Origin: Panicum virgatum
Lineage: Eukaryota > Streptophyta > Magnoliopsida > Poales > Poaceae
Length of the DNA stretch: 64,000 nt
Assembly: GCF_016808335.1 (NCBI RefSeq)
Contig: NC_053136.1
Span: 2,710,531 to 2,774,530, forward strand
Direction: 5' to 3'
In this document: positions 32,875 to 43,633 of the stretch, piece after piece
Numbering within the stretch: the first letter of the stretch is position 1
How the letters are laid out: each line of letters starts with the position of its first letter
Made by a program: the position numbers and the translations under genes
Notes under the pieces: generated by a model
Told to the model about the DNA's origin: nothing
The model's input: the letters and a program-made list of their open reading frames with translations, nothing else
The model's database searches: none

Positions 32875-35664
32875 ATGGCGAGTCTTGGTAAGATCCCAGG
32901 GTTTTCCGGCGAGGACTATGCCTACTGGAAGGTTCGCATGAGAGCTTTCCTGCAGAGCATGGGAGCCGATGTCTGGGAGATTACCACGAACCAGCTTTAC
33001 GAGGTGCTGGCTGTTCGGACCACGCCTCTTCAGGTGACCCAGCACGAGGCTAACGCCAAGGCAGTCAATGCCTTGTTCGTTGGCGTTTCTCGTGCGGAGT
33101 TCTCACGTGTCCAGGGTTTTCAGGCAGCCCACAAAATTTGGACGTGCCTTGAGAACTACCACGAGGGTACACCTCAGGTGAAGGCCAGACTGTTCGAGAC
33201 TCACCGGCGTGAGTACGAGAACTTCACACAGGAGCCGGGTGAGAGCATTGACCTGATGTTCAGTCATTTTCAGTCGATTGTGAACAAGGTCAATGCGAAC
33301 AGATCTGCTGGTGCCCTTGAGTACACAGAGCACGAGAAGGCCCTCAAGTTGCTTTACGCACTTGATCGCTCTGTGTGGGATCTCAAGGTGAACACCATCA
33401 TTGAGTCTGCTGGCTATGAGACTCTGACGGTGAATGAGCTTTTCAGCAAGCTCAAGGCCACGGAGGTGGATAACCAGACACGAGCCAAGCTTAATGGTGC
33501 CCCTCCTTCCAAGAGCGTTGCTCTTGTGACTGGCCCAGGTGGATCGAGCTCTAATGCTAACTCTGCTCTTGGCTTTTCTCTTGCCTCTTTGCCTTCTGTT
33601 TCAGATGAGCAGCTGGAGACGCTGGGCGACGACGACTTGTGCCTCCTCATCAGCAAGTTCCAGCGCGTCTACCACAATAGGCAGAGGAAGAAGAACCCCG
33701 GGTGCTACAACTGCGGCGATCTGAACCACTTCATCGCCGATTGCCCCAAGAAGTCCGGCGGTGGCCAGAACAACTCCTTCGACTACTACCGCCACCGTGA
33801 CCGCGACGAGGGAGGCTCCAACAAGGAGCGTCGGCGCCACAAGCACCGCAGTCGTGACCGGGGAGGACGCTTCGACAAGGAGTCGCTCAAGAAGCGCTTC
33901 CAGTACAAGGCCAAGAAGCGGGAGAAGGCCTTCCTGGCGCAGCTCAGCGACCTCGACAAGAGCTCCGACCTCGACCGCTCTTCTTCACCGACCTCCGACG
34001 ACGACGACAAGAAGAAGAAGAAGCGGGACAAGGAAGCCACCGGCTTCATCGGCCTTTGCTTGGCGGCAGGTCGGCGCAAGAGCTTCTGCATCATGGCGGG
34101 CGAAGCTGATGGTGCTCGTGCGTCTTCAGGTGGACACGCTACACCGACGCACTCCGGCTCTTCTCCTGGATCCGAGAGCGATTCAAAGGTAAACTCCACG
34201 ATCGATCTGCTTGATACAGAGGTTAGGGAGTTGTACGCCGCTCTCGACAACCAGAAGAGGCTGCTTAAGGAAGCAGCTAGAGAGCGTAGAAAGCTTAGGG
34301 CTGAGCTGGCTTGTGCTAGGGAGAAGTCTAGTGAGGATGAGTGCGCTGGCTGCATATCTCACATGAACGATCTTGTTGCTCTCCGTGCCAAGCATGATGA
34401 GAATGTCGCGAACTTAGATGTTGCTAAGACTTCGCTTGCTGACGTGTCTCATGAGCTCGCTAAGGCCAAGCATGAACTAGAACTGGTTAAGGATGCTCCT
34501 ATTGTTAGCGATGTGCTTGAATGCGAGGAGTGTCCTATCTTTAAGTCTGATCTAGCTTCGTTGCAGTCTAAGTTTGCTACTGTTGTGTGCGAGCTAGAGG
34601 AGATGAAGTCTAGGCCAGTTTTGTTTGGTGCTTGTAAGCTTTGTCCCACGCTTAGGTCGGAGCTAGAGGAGAAGAACGCTTTGATCAAGTTTTTTGGAAA
34701 GACTAAGGTCGTAGAGTCTAGCCCACTTATTGACTGCTCTGTTTGCCCTGGTTTGATTTCTGATTTGGATAATCTTGCGGTAGAGAAAGCCAACCTGGAG
34801 AATGAGAATACCTATCTTAGGGCGATTCTTAGTTGGGTTTCTGCTAGTGAGCCGCAGTTGGGCATGATGATCAAGCAGTTCAAGCGTGGTGATGGGTTTG
34901 GGGTCGGTTACACGTACACGAAGTCAGACTTTGACAGGTTGTACGGTAAGATTGGCAAGGCTGTTGGAAACACTGCTAGCATGAGCACGCAGCCTTCGCT
35001 TGTTGACCCCGCGGATGGTGTGCTTAAAGATCCACCGAAAGCACCTCCGCAGAAGCAGGTTTGGGTTCCAAAGCCCAATGAGCTGAGGAACTCCCTCGAC
35101 ACGCTCTCTGCTGTCACAGCCCAGGTTGCCCAGAAGAAGAGGGCTGCTCCTCCCCGTCCGCAGGCTAGGCCATCTCCTCCCAAGCGTGAGGTAAGGTACC
35201 ACTGCGAGTTCTGTGACAGGGAAGGTCACCTGGAGGAGTTTTGCTTCAGGAGGAAGCGGGCTGTGAGGAGAGAGCAGGAGAGACTGAACGCGGACATGTA
35301 CTCTGCTCGGGTGCATGATCCTTCTCGGCGTGGTGATAGGCGAGATGCTAGGGCGCGCCGTGTAGGTGGAGGTCAGGGAGACGGTGGTGGTTACCGTGCT
35401 CCAGCAGGTGGTCGCTTTGCCGGCCGTGCTCCTGGTCGTTTTCAGTACGGCTATGGACCACGAGACCGAGGCTTTGGAGGAGGTTTTGAGGCTCCACGCT
35501 TTCCTCGCGGTGGTGTTCGTCAGTCACGCGGTAGACGGGACGGGGGATACGCTTTGTCTGGTTTTGCTAACCCTTCTGTAGAGCAAATGGCTCGACACTG
35601 GTTTGCTTCTCACTTTGCTAACCCCAGTGTTGAGACATTTGCTCACCCTTTGTCTCACTACTGA
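32875..35664 (+). CDS. gag: Sirevirus Gag (929 aa)
   Basis: An uninterrupted frame from an ATG 50 bp after the primer site. The N-terminal third is the copia Gag core ([18 protein letters not shown] near residue 10; AKLFET-type segment [14 protein letters not shown] near 105). A CX2CX4HX4C zinc knuckle, [14 protein letters not shown], lies at about 277. A basic/acidic low-complexity zone follows, then about 300 residues of probable coiled coil (440-700). A second knuckle of the same spacing, [14 protein letters not shown], is at about 777, then an Arg/Gly-rich tail. Gag forms the virus-like particle and binds RNA. Its length is typical of Sireviruses, which have an extended Gag. The stop at 35662 overlaps the pol frame, which lies one base forward (+1). 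Confidence 0.9.
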   Translation: MASLGKIPGFSGEDYAYWKVRMRAFLQSMGADVWEITTNQLYEVLAVRTTPLQVTQHEANAKAVNALFVGVSRAEFSRVQGFQAAHKIWTCLENYHEGTPQVKARLFETHRREYENFTQEPGESIDLMFSHFQSIVNKVNANRSAGALEYTEHEKALKLLYALDRSVWDLKVNTIIESAGYETLTVNELFSKLKATEVDNQTRAKLNGAPPSKSVALVTGPGGSSSNANSALGFSLASLPSVSDEQLETLGDDDLCLLISKFQRVYHNRQRKKNPGCYNCGDLNHFIADCPKKSGGGQNNSFDYYRHRDRDEGGSNKERRRHKHRSRDRGGRFDKESLKKRFQYKAKKREKAFLAQLSDLDKSSDLDRSSSPTSDDDDKKKKKRDKEATGFIGLCLAAGRRKSFCIMAGEADGARASSGGHATPTHSGSSPGSESDSKVNSTIDLLDTEVRELYAALDNQKRLLKEAARERRKLRAELACAREKSSEDECAGCISHMNDLVALRAKHDENVANLDVAKTSLADVSHELAKAKHELELVKDAPIVSDVLECEECPIFKSDLASLQSKFATVVCELEEMKSRPVLFGACKLCPTLRSELEEKNALIKFFGKTKVVESSPLIDCSVCPGLISDLDNLAVEKANLENENTYLRAILSWVSASEPQLGMMIKQFKRGDGFGVGYTYTKSDFDRLYGKIGKAVGNTASMSTQPSLVDPADGVLKDPPKAPPQKQVWVPKPNELRNSLDTLSAVTAQVAQKKRAAPPRPQARPSPPKREVRYHCEFCDREGHLEEFCFRRKRAVRREQERLNADMYSARVHDPSRRGDRRDARARRVGGGQGDGGGYRAPAGGRFAGRAPGRFQYGYGPRDRGFGGGFEAPRFPRGGVRQSRGRRDGGYALSGFANPSVEQMARHWFASHFANPSVETFAHPLSHY

Positions 35665-38600
35665 TGTGCAGGTCGGAGGCTTGGAGAACAGGTGGATCAT
35701 GGACTCCGGTTGTTCGCGCCACATGACCAGAAATGACAAATGGTTCTCCAGCCTCACCCCGATGCGCTCAAAGGAGTACATTGTGTTCGGGGATAATGGA
35801 AGAGGAAAGGTACGTGGACTTGGCGCTGTTCGAGTTTCTGATTGCTTTACCCTGAGAGAAGTTGCTTTGGTTTCGAATCTTGGTTTTAATTTGCTCTCTG
35901 TTTCGCAACTTCTTGATGAGGGGTTTGAGGTTCGCTTCAAGGAGGGCTGTTCGCGTGTTTTGGATTCCAGGGGAGATTTGGTTTGCCGGATTACACCTCG
36001 CGATCGAGTTTTCTTGGTTGACTTCTCTGGAACTCCTTTTGGCCCTTCTCATTGCTTGATGGCTGGTCCTTCTTCTGATTTGTGGAAGTGGCATAGGAGA
36101 CTAGGACATTTGAGCTTCGACTTGTTGTCGAGACTGAGCTCACTTGGCCTGATCCGAGGATTGCCCAAACTGAAGTTTGAGAAGGACCTTGTTTGCCATC
36201 CGTGTAGCCACGGGAAAATGATTGCCGCTTCTCATTCCTCTGTTAATCAGGTGATGACCACTCATCCTGGAGAATTGTTACACATGGACACAGTTGGTCC
36301 TTCTAGGGTGATGTCTGTTGGTGGGAAGTGGTACGTTCTTGTGATCGTGGACGACTTTTCTCGCTATTCTTGGGTCTTTTTCATGAGAACCAAGGATGAG
36401 GCTTTTGGGTTTGTTCGAGACTTGATCTTGAGGTTGAAAAACGAGCTACCCCAGGCCATGCGAGCGATTCGCAGTGATAATGGCACAGAATTAAAAAACG
36501 CTCGTTTTGACGCTTTTTGCAGTGATCAAGGGCTTGAACACCAGTATTCTTCTCCCTACACTCTTCAACAGAATGGAGTTGTAGAGCGGAAGAATCGGAC
36601 ACTGGTTGAGATGGCGAGGACGATGCTCGATGAGCATAGGACTCCTCGCAAATACTGGGCTGAGGCGGTTAACACCGCTTGTTACGTGTCCAACCACATT
36701 TTCTTGCGTGCTTTCATGCACAGGACTTCTTATGAGTTGCGATTTGGACGCCAGCCCCGTGTTGACCATCTCAGAGTTTTCGGTTGTCGGTGCTTTGTGC
36801 TGAAAGATGGAAATCTTAATAAGTTTGAGTCTCGCTCGTCTGACGGTATTTTTCTCGGATATGCTTCTCACTCTAGAGCGTACCGTGTGCTGATTATTGA
36901 TACTAACATCGTCAGAGAGACTTGTGAAGTCACTTTCGACGAGACTGCATCGTGCAATTCTTCTGTCTTTGAAGTTGCAGGAGATGATGAGCTCGGCACC
37001 TCCATCTTTGAAGATGAGGAGGAAGAAGCTGCAGATGGCGAGGCTGAGGCTACCACGCGTGCTGTGGACCCAGCTATCTCTACTACGAGCTCGGACGATG
37101 ACGACGGCCCCGACCCGACTACGTCTACTTCCCGAGGGCTGTTCGAGGAGGTGACTCAGGCTACACCAGCTGCACCTGAGGAGGCACCAGCTTTGGTTGA
37201 GGAGGAGGCGACTTCGACACGGGAAGCACCGCGACATATTCAGCGTCGCCATCCACCTCAACAGATGCTAGGTGATCTCAACGAGCGAGTCACCAGGTCC
37301 AAGGTAACAAGTATCGCTGGCTTTGCTCATTCAGCGTTTGTTGCCTCTTTTGAGCCCAAGGATATTGGACACGCTCTTTCTGATACTAATTGGGTCAATG
37401 CCATGCGTGAGGAACTTGAAAATTTTGAAAGAAACCAAGTTTGTGTTTTAGTCGAGCCTCCACCTGCTTGTAATCCCATCGGAACGAAGTGGGTTTTCAA
37501 AAACAAGCAGGGTGAGGATGGGTTGGTTGTTCGAAACAAGGCTCGTCTTGTTGCCCAGGGGTTTTGCCAAAAAGAGGGTATTGATTTTGAGGAAACTTTT
37601 GCCCCTGTTGCTCGTTTGGAAGCTATTCGAATCTTTCTTGCATTTGCTGCTTCCAAGGGTTTTAAGGTTTTCCAAATGGATGTTAAATCTGCCTTCTTGA
37701 ATGGTTTTATCGAAGAAGAGGTTTATGTGAAGCAACCCCCTGTTTTCGAAAATCCCAAGTTTCCAAACCGTGTTTATAAACTTCAGAAAGCTCTTTACGG
37801 TTTAAAACAGGCACCTAGAGCTTGGTATGATGATTAAAAATATTTTTGCTGGCTCGGGGCTTTAAAATGGGATGTGTTGATAAAACTTTGTTCCTCATGC
37901 GATCTGGCACTGATTTTCTTTTAGTTCAGATATACGTGGATGATATTATCTTTGGTGGCTCTTCTCACGCTCTTGTCTCCAAGTTTTCTGAGCAGATGTC
38001 CAGGGAGTTCGAGATGAGCATGATGGGTGAGCTGCAGTTCTTCCTCGGGCTGCAGATCAAGTAAACTCCTCAGGGTACTTTTGTCCATCAAGCCAAGTAC
38101 ACTAGAGACTTGCTGCGGAAGTTCGACATGAGCGACTTGTCTCCTCAGCCGACTCCGATCAGCACATCTACGGCGCTTGATGAGGACTTGGACGGCGAGG
38201 CGGTGGACCAGAAGGAGTACAGGAGCATGATCGGCTCTCTCCTGTACCTGACGGCGACGCGACCGGACATCCAGTTCGGCGTCTGCCTCTGCGCGCGATA
38301 TCAGGCTTCGCCGCGCACCTCCCACAGGCAGGTGGTGAAACGCATCTTCAGGTATCTGAAATTCACCCCTGAATTTGGTCTTTGGTATTCTGCGGATTCT
38401 TCTCTGGTTTTGGTGGGCTTTTCTGATGCCGATTTCGGTGGATGTCGGTTGGATCGCAAGTCGACATCCGGCACTTGTCAATTTCTCGGTACATCTTTGG
38501 TGTCTTGGTCCTCTCGCAAGCAGGCTAGTGTAGCGCTTTCTTCCACAGAAGCTGAGTATGTTGCCGTTGCTAGCTGCTGCTCCCAGATACTTTGGATGAA

Positions 38601-38877
38601 ACAAACCTTGCAGGATTATGGCTTGAGTTTCGGTAGGGTTCCCATCTTTGTAGACAACATGTCAGCCATTAGCATTGCAAAGAACCCTGTCCTACACTCC
38701 AGAACCAAGCACATAGAAATCCGATTCCATTTCCTGCGAGACAATCATGAGAGAGGACACATAGACCTGATCCATGTCCCTTCAGAGAGGCAAACCGCAG
38801 ATATACTTACCAAACCGCTAGAGCAAGACACTTTTGCTCGCTTGCGAGGGGAGCTTGGGGTTTGTTACCCCTTTTGA
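35603..38877 (+). pseudogene. pol: Sirevirus Pol, broken by a frameshift and a nonsense codon
   Basis: First frame (35603-37837): protease DSG ([10 protein letters not shown], about 35700), integrase zinc motif (HRRLGH...CHPC, about 36092-36210), integrase D,D,E ([23 protein letters not shown]), a Glu/Thr-rich linker, then RT ([33 protein letters not shown]). A stop at 37835-37837 follows an indel in an A/T-rich stretch at about 37830-37846. RT resumes one frame over with YVDD (about 37935) and FFLGLQIK, then TAA at 38062-38064, probably from CAA. The last part (38065-38877) carries RNase H (GFSDADFGG, STEAEYVA, FVDNMSAI) and ends TADILTKPLE. All catalytic motifs survive, but neither full RT nor a full polyprotein can be made from this copy. 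Confidence 0.92.
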
Positions 38878-40290
38878 TCGCTGACTTTTGTTTTGGTTAG
38901 CTTGGTAGGTCTTTGTTTTGCTTCTCTTCGCTTTGTAGGTTTGGTAGTTGCATTGTGCATATGCATTGTACATGTTTGCATTTTGCATTGTCTCACTTGC
39001 ACTAGCATTCTTGAATACATTGCTATGATCTTCTAGTGCCTGCTAGTGTGAGTTGATAAACTTGATCATGTATAGCTTGCTCCATTGTGTATATGACATC
39101 ATCTGAGTTAAGCTATTTTGTTTTGAAAATCTGAAAACATGATCACCCTGCTTTGGCTACTAGCATGTTAGGGCGTGTTGATGTGCTTTGCTATCTTATT
39201 CATGCTAGTATAGCCTTCTGTTCAGCAATTCACACTTGAAATGATCTAAATCTGATAAAATTGCTTGAACTGTTCTTGAAATGGATTGAAAAGATCCAGG
39301 TGGGATTGCTTGTCGCACTGATCGAGCTTTCGGGACGGCTCACTTTGCACTTGTGAGAATCCGGGCAAGGCTGTGCATGACTGAAATGAGTGCTTTAAGC
39401 TTCTGATTGTCTTTTGGCATAGGCTTGGCCTCGTTGCTAAGTGAAGCATGACAAGCTTTCAACCCCTGGCATTAAGAATTGCTTGATATAAATTTGATTG
39501 AAAAATGAATGTTGCAACTTGTTTTGGCTGTTTTGGCTCACCTGTATGAGTTTGAGTAGCACTGCTTTCCATTTCCTACTTGCTAGTGCTAGATCATGGG
39601 TGATGCATTTATCTCTCCTAAACTGAACTTGCCTAGCTCTAGACTGATTTGATATACCCTGTTGAGCTAGATGCAGGTCTTGTTTATGGATGCACACGTG
39701 CTTGTGACTAGATGTTGCTCATATCATTGTATCCCTGAATGCTTTCACTTACACCTCCTGCATTGCATTCATGGCATAGCATCTGTTCAGGGGGAGTTTT
39801 TGCTTCAGGGGGAGTTTTAGGTCTTTTTAGGCTTGATGTGTGCATGTGTCAACAAGGGGGAGAATTTTGAGAGAAGTGATCGAACAAGGGGGAGACTTGT
39901 TTGATTTTTGAAAAACTTGTTGTGCACAGGGCTTTGAGAGTGCATCATTTTGGGAGAGTTGCACTTGTGAGAGGGAAAAACTTTGCTTGGGGAGTTTCTG
40001 CTTTGGTTTTGGCTCCTGGTTTTCTCGTTTTCCCTCTGCTGCTTGCATGACTGCGTCGAGCGTTACCTCTGTCTTTGAGGAGTCATGTTTTGGCTTTTGA
40101 TCGATTGCGTCGAGCCGTTGCCCTTGTCTTAGGGGATCGATCTTTGCTTGAGTAAGTGACTGTTCTTGCCTTTCTGAGCTTTTTGTCACTTGCTTGAGTT
40201 CTTCTCTTTCGTGTTTCTTTGTTCTTCTTTGGTTTCACTTCTCTTGGTTCATTTGTGGTGTGTTGACAATCCACTCATCAAGGGGGAGAT
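38878..40290 (+). other. Sirevirus 3' non-coding region with repeated polypurine tracts
   Basis: 1.4 kb without a supported frame. Polypurine-tract-like agggggag copies occur near 39789, 39808, 39855 and 39887, before the functional tract at 40280-40290. Multiple tracts in this position are a known Sirevirus trait. Sireviruses may carry an envelope-like frame here; none is present. Confidence 0.7.
40280..40290 (+). other. Polypurine tract
   Basis: aagggggagat immediately precedes the 3' LTR and would prime plus-strand synthesis. Confidence 0.85.
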
Positions 40291-41915
40291 TGAGAAATGT
40301 TGAGTACTCTATCCTGCTTGTGATGATTGAATTGTCAACCGTGCGGTGTGATCGTGCGCTTGGTCTTTGGATTGCAGGTACACGGGCGTCGAGTGTCGAC
40401 GGGGAGCTGCCGTGGAGGTGCTGTGGCCGATGGACCGTGCGGTGGACGGCGGTGAAGGGCAGCCGGGACCGGAGCTCGGACCGGGCAGCAGCTGTGGCGT
40501 CCACTCCTGGATCGAGGGCGCAAGCGGCGACGGAAGGCGGGTTTCTTGGTTTGCGCCACAAAACCAAGGAGGCGGACGGCGGTTGAAGACGCCAAGTCGT
40601 GGAGGCACGGGCGTCGGTCTCGGGACTGACGGAGGCGACGGGCGTCGACGGCGTCTAGGGCCTCGCTGCGGGCGAGGAGGTGACGGGCGTCGGGCGGCGT
40701 CTAGGGCCGTCAGAAGGCCGAGGCGGGAACGGCGTCTAGGGCCACGGCGTGGAGGCGGGAATCTTCCCGCTCGTGAGGTTTTGGCGGTTTTCTCAAAACC
40801 GGCCACCTACCCGGGTTTCGCGGACCCTCCAAAACCGCGGACTGGATCTCCATCAAGACGGCGGCATCGCGGAGAAGACTTCGTTTCGAAGAAAGAACCT
40901 CGGCCGTCGGATGTGATCGTGTACAGGGGGTGCTGCAGGCCAACCGGTCTGACCGGTCCCTGGCACCGGTCTAACCAACCGGTCTGACCGGTCCAGCGTA
41001 CCGGTCTGACCGGTCCCGTGGGTATAAATACGCCTTCACTTGTGTTAGGTCAAGTGCGGCTTTTGTAATCTACTCGTGGACACCTCTGTTCTCCAGGCCG
41101 CCGCCCCTGTGTCTTCCTCCCTCTGATCTTCTCGGTTGAGTTGATTTTGTCCATGGATTGTTGAAACCTTGTAAGGGATTTGATTGGGAAAGGAGGCCAT
41201 ATCCTCCTCGTGCCCTCTGGGCTTTTGATTCGATTCAATCCCCTGGTTTTGTGCCTTGTGCAATGGATTTTCGATTTCGTTTTTGGCACACTTGATTGAG
41301 AGGAGGCTACGAGTTCTTAGCTGTGATTCCCGTGCATCTAGCCCAGTTCTACACCCTCTGGAATCACGAGCTTTTACGAATTCGAGTTCTTGAGTTTTAG
41401 AGAAAACCCCAACCCTTTTGATCTCCCTTGGAATTCTCAAGAATCATTGATCTTTAGGACGAGATCTTTTGAGGATATGTTCACGGAGTAGGGGCGAAGC
41501 AATCCCCCAAGTTTCATCGATTTTCGTGGTCGTTTGATCGAGATTCACCGTTTGAATCTAAGTTTTTGGGGGTTTTCTGGGTGCCACCGGTCAGACCGGT
41601 AGGCAAGACCGGTCAGACCAGTCTGCTCTCTTTTGCACAGCCCCGACCGGTCAGACCGGTCCAGTGCACCGGCCAGACCGGTCCAGGCTGATCAGGTTGG
41701 CTGATTTTCCCGAATCGCTTCCGAATTGCTTTGGTTTTTCACTCGCTCGTTCGAGGGCTGTTGTGTTGGTTTAGCTTTTCAATAGCTACTCCAAACTTTA
41801 GTCAGAACGCTTGAGGGCTTGGGCGATTTTGGGACATAGGCCGACGATTCGAATTTCGAAGAAATTTTGATCGGCTCCCATTCACCCCCCTCTGGTCACC
41901 GGCTTCGGTCCCACA
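40291..41915 (+). repeat. 3' LTR (1625 bp)
   Basis: Begins TGAGAAATGTTGAG and ends cggtcccaca. Collinear with the 5' LTR with about thirty substitutions and a 9-10 bp motif-unit deletion near 40970. Confidence 0.93.
41023..41030 (+). promoter_or_regulatory. TATA box of the 3' LTR
   Basis: TATAAATA in the same place as in the 5' LTR. It could drive read-through into the LINE fragment and beyond. Confidence 0.6.
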
Positions 41916-42506
41916 GAAATCATCATGCCAGCTCAAGCACAAAAACTTCTTGTGGTTAATACTTTCTGCGCCTCAGTACAAGGGAGATACTTCGGCGAAG
42001 AAATATGACTCTTCCTGCATATAATTGTGTCATGTGCACAGATGGCACTGAGGAAACGACCTTGCATCTTTTCATTGAGTGCAATTTTGCTAAGCAGTGC
42101 TGGTCGTCAATTGGTATTCAACTCCAGCAATCTTCAGTACCGTCAGTCCATCAAAAATCAACTGCAGGTACCATTCTTCATGGATATAATTATTCTCATG
42201 TCCTGGAGTATCTGGATCGAGCGAAATGGGGAAACTTTTCGAAACATCACAGCAACGATTGCACAATGCAGAGCTACTTTACGAAAAGAACTCGCATTGG
42301 TTGTCCATCGAGCTAAAAGTTCAGTTTCGACACATCTACTTTCATGGATAGAAACACATTTGTAACCTTTTTACTCTTTTTGCTCTTCTTCCTTAACTCC
42401 ATTTTCCATCCTCCTTAAACTTTGTAAACAGAACCTCTTTTTTTCCGTTTTAATATATATCTAATCAACAGGAGCCTTGCTCCTTCTGTTACATCAAAAA
42501 AAAAAA
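41916..42506 (+). pseudogene. LINE 3' part, right half, with poly(A)
   Basis: Continues the LINE interrupted at 31175. It gives a zinc-binding motif after the reverse transcriptase (CVMCTDGTEETTLHLFIEC, about 42026-42085), W in the following helix (KQCW), then LSWIETHL and a 3' untranslated region ending in 11 A (42496-42506). Frameshifts show it is dead. Confidence 0.7.
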
Positions 42507-43633
42507 GGACTGCCCTCAGGCATCGTATCCGTCCTAGCTATTTAATTTTTGGTTGACCCGAATAAAATCTGGCAGCCACGGATTTATATATTTTTTGGCT
42601 CGTGATAGTTCTAGATGAAACCATGCAAACTTTATTATGCGCAACGCAACGTGCTGGGGATCACAACTGACAGAACGTAACATTATTTAATTAGATGCAA
42701 ATCAAAGAGTTCATTAAAAACAGGCAGCCTGATCGGATGTGTTTATTCGTCTGCAGCTGCTGTTGCATTGCACGCACGCATGCAGTAGAGCACTCCACAG
42801 AGATAATTTAAAGGCGCATTCGCTTCAGGCTTATTAAGTGAAGGTGGGCCTTGGCTGTTGTTCGTATTAGGCCTTCTGCGTAGCCCAGGTTGCGATCCAT
42901 GGATCTGACTGAGCTAGTGAAATATGCGATGGCAATATTAGTCCATATCTGATATGATTTTAACGGGCAAATTATTCTATGCATTTATCTATTCCATCAT
43001 ATACTAGTGTGTTAATGTAATTAATTTTTAAGAGAACCCGACAGGTTAATTGCCGGTCTATGTATTGATAGACAAGGGGAAAACGTAAATAATAAACACC
43101 ATTATTACATCACAGTAACACCAACACCAACACATAACCCTGAAGATAACACAAAAACTACCACAACAAACTTCCAACCCTGCACGAGCAACAAGGGTCA
43201 CCAACAAACTAGTTGTAGCAACCACCACTGTGGGAAGAGGTCTCTAACTAAAGTGATGCCTCTCCATGGAGGATATATACGTCGATCGTTCGAGGACAGC
43301 CGCCAGTGGCAAACAGAAAAAACCCGTGCATGGTTTTTCAACCAAGAGCCCTCAAGCAAAAAAGAGAGATAGACTTCACAATAAAACCTCCAACGGGGAA
43401 AAAGGCCGGCGTCAAAGACATGCATCTCCATTCAGCTTTAGCATGACAATCACATACGTATGGAATCACTTTAATTAGAAAGTTATCGTGTTTGTAGACA
43501 CACTATATGTACGAAACTGAAAGATACAATTACATATATACACATGGGATGATGGCCGCGCCACCCTTGCCCACTAATTTAAGGCTAGCCATAGACAATG
43601 GCACATACGACATGCATGTACATGGGGCTCAGC
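42507..43633. other. No gene recognised
   Basis: Intergenic DNA between the LINE tail and the DUF594 locus. The stretch at about 43020-43450 reads like a decayed repeat; no termini or domains were found. Confidence 0.4.

Larger units (their letters stand above)
31176..41915 (+). mobile_element. Complete Sirevirus (Ty1/copia) LTR retrotransposon, pol-defective
   Basis: 10,740 bp bounded by TG...CA LTRs and an exact 5-bp duplication. Order: 5' LTR, primer site, gag, protease-integrase-RT-RNase H, a 1.4-kb 3' non-coding region with repeated polypurine tracts, 3' LTR. The integrase-before-RT order makes it Ty1/copia. The long coiled-coil gag, repeated polypurine tracts and clustered inverted motifs in the LTR are Sirevirus traits. 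I count about thirty LTR substitutions by eye (near 2%), so insertion is recent. Two pol lesions make it non-autonomous, but its LTRs and packaging signals look intact. Confidence 0.93.

Noticed and set aside
13633..41920. Shared history of the two LTR elements because both have the duplication gaaat
   Set aside because: Five-base duplications are target sequence; the elements differ in family, LTR and strand, so this is coincidence.
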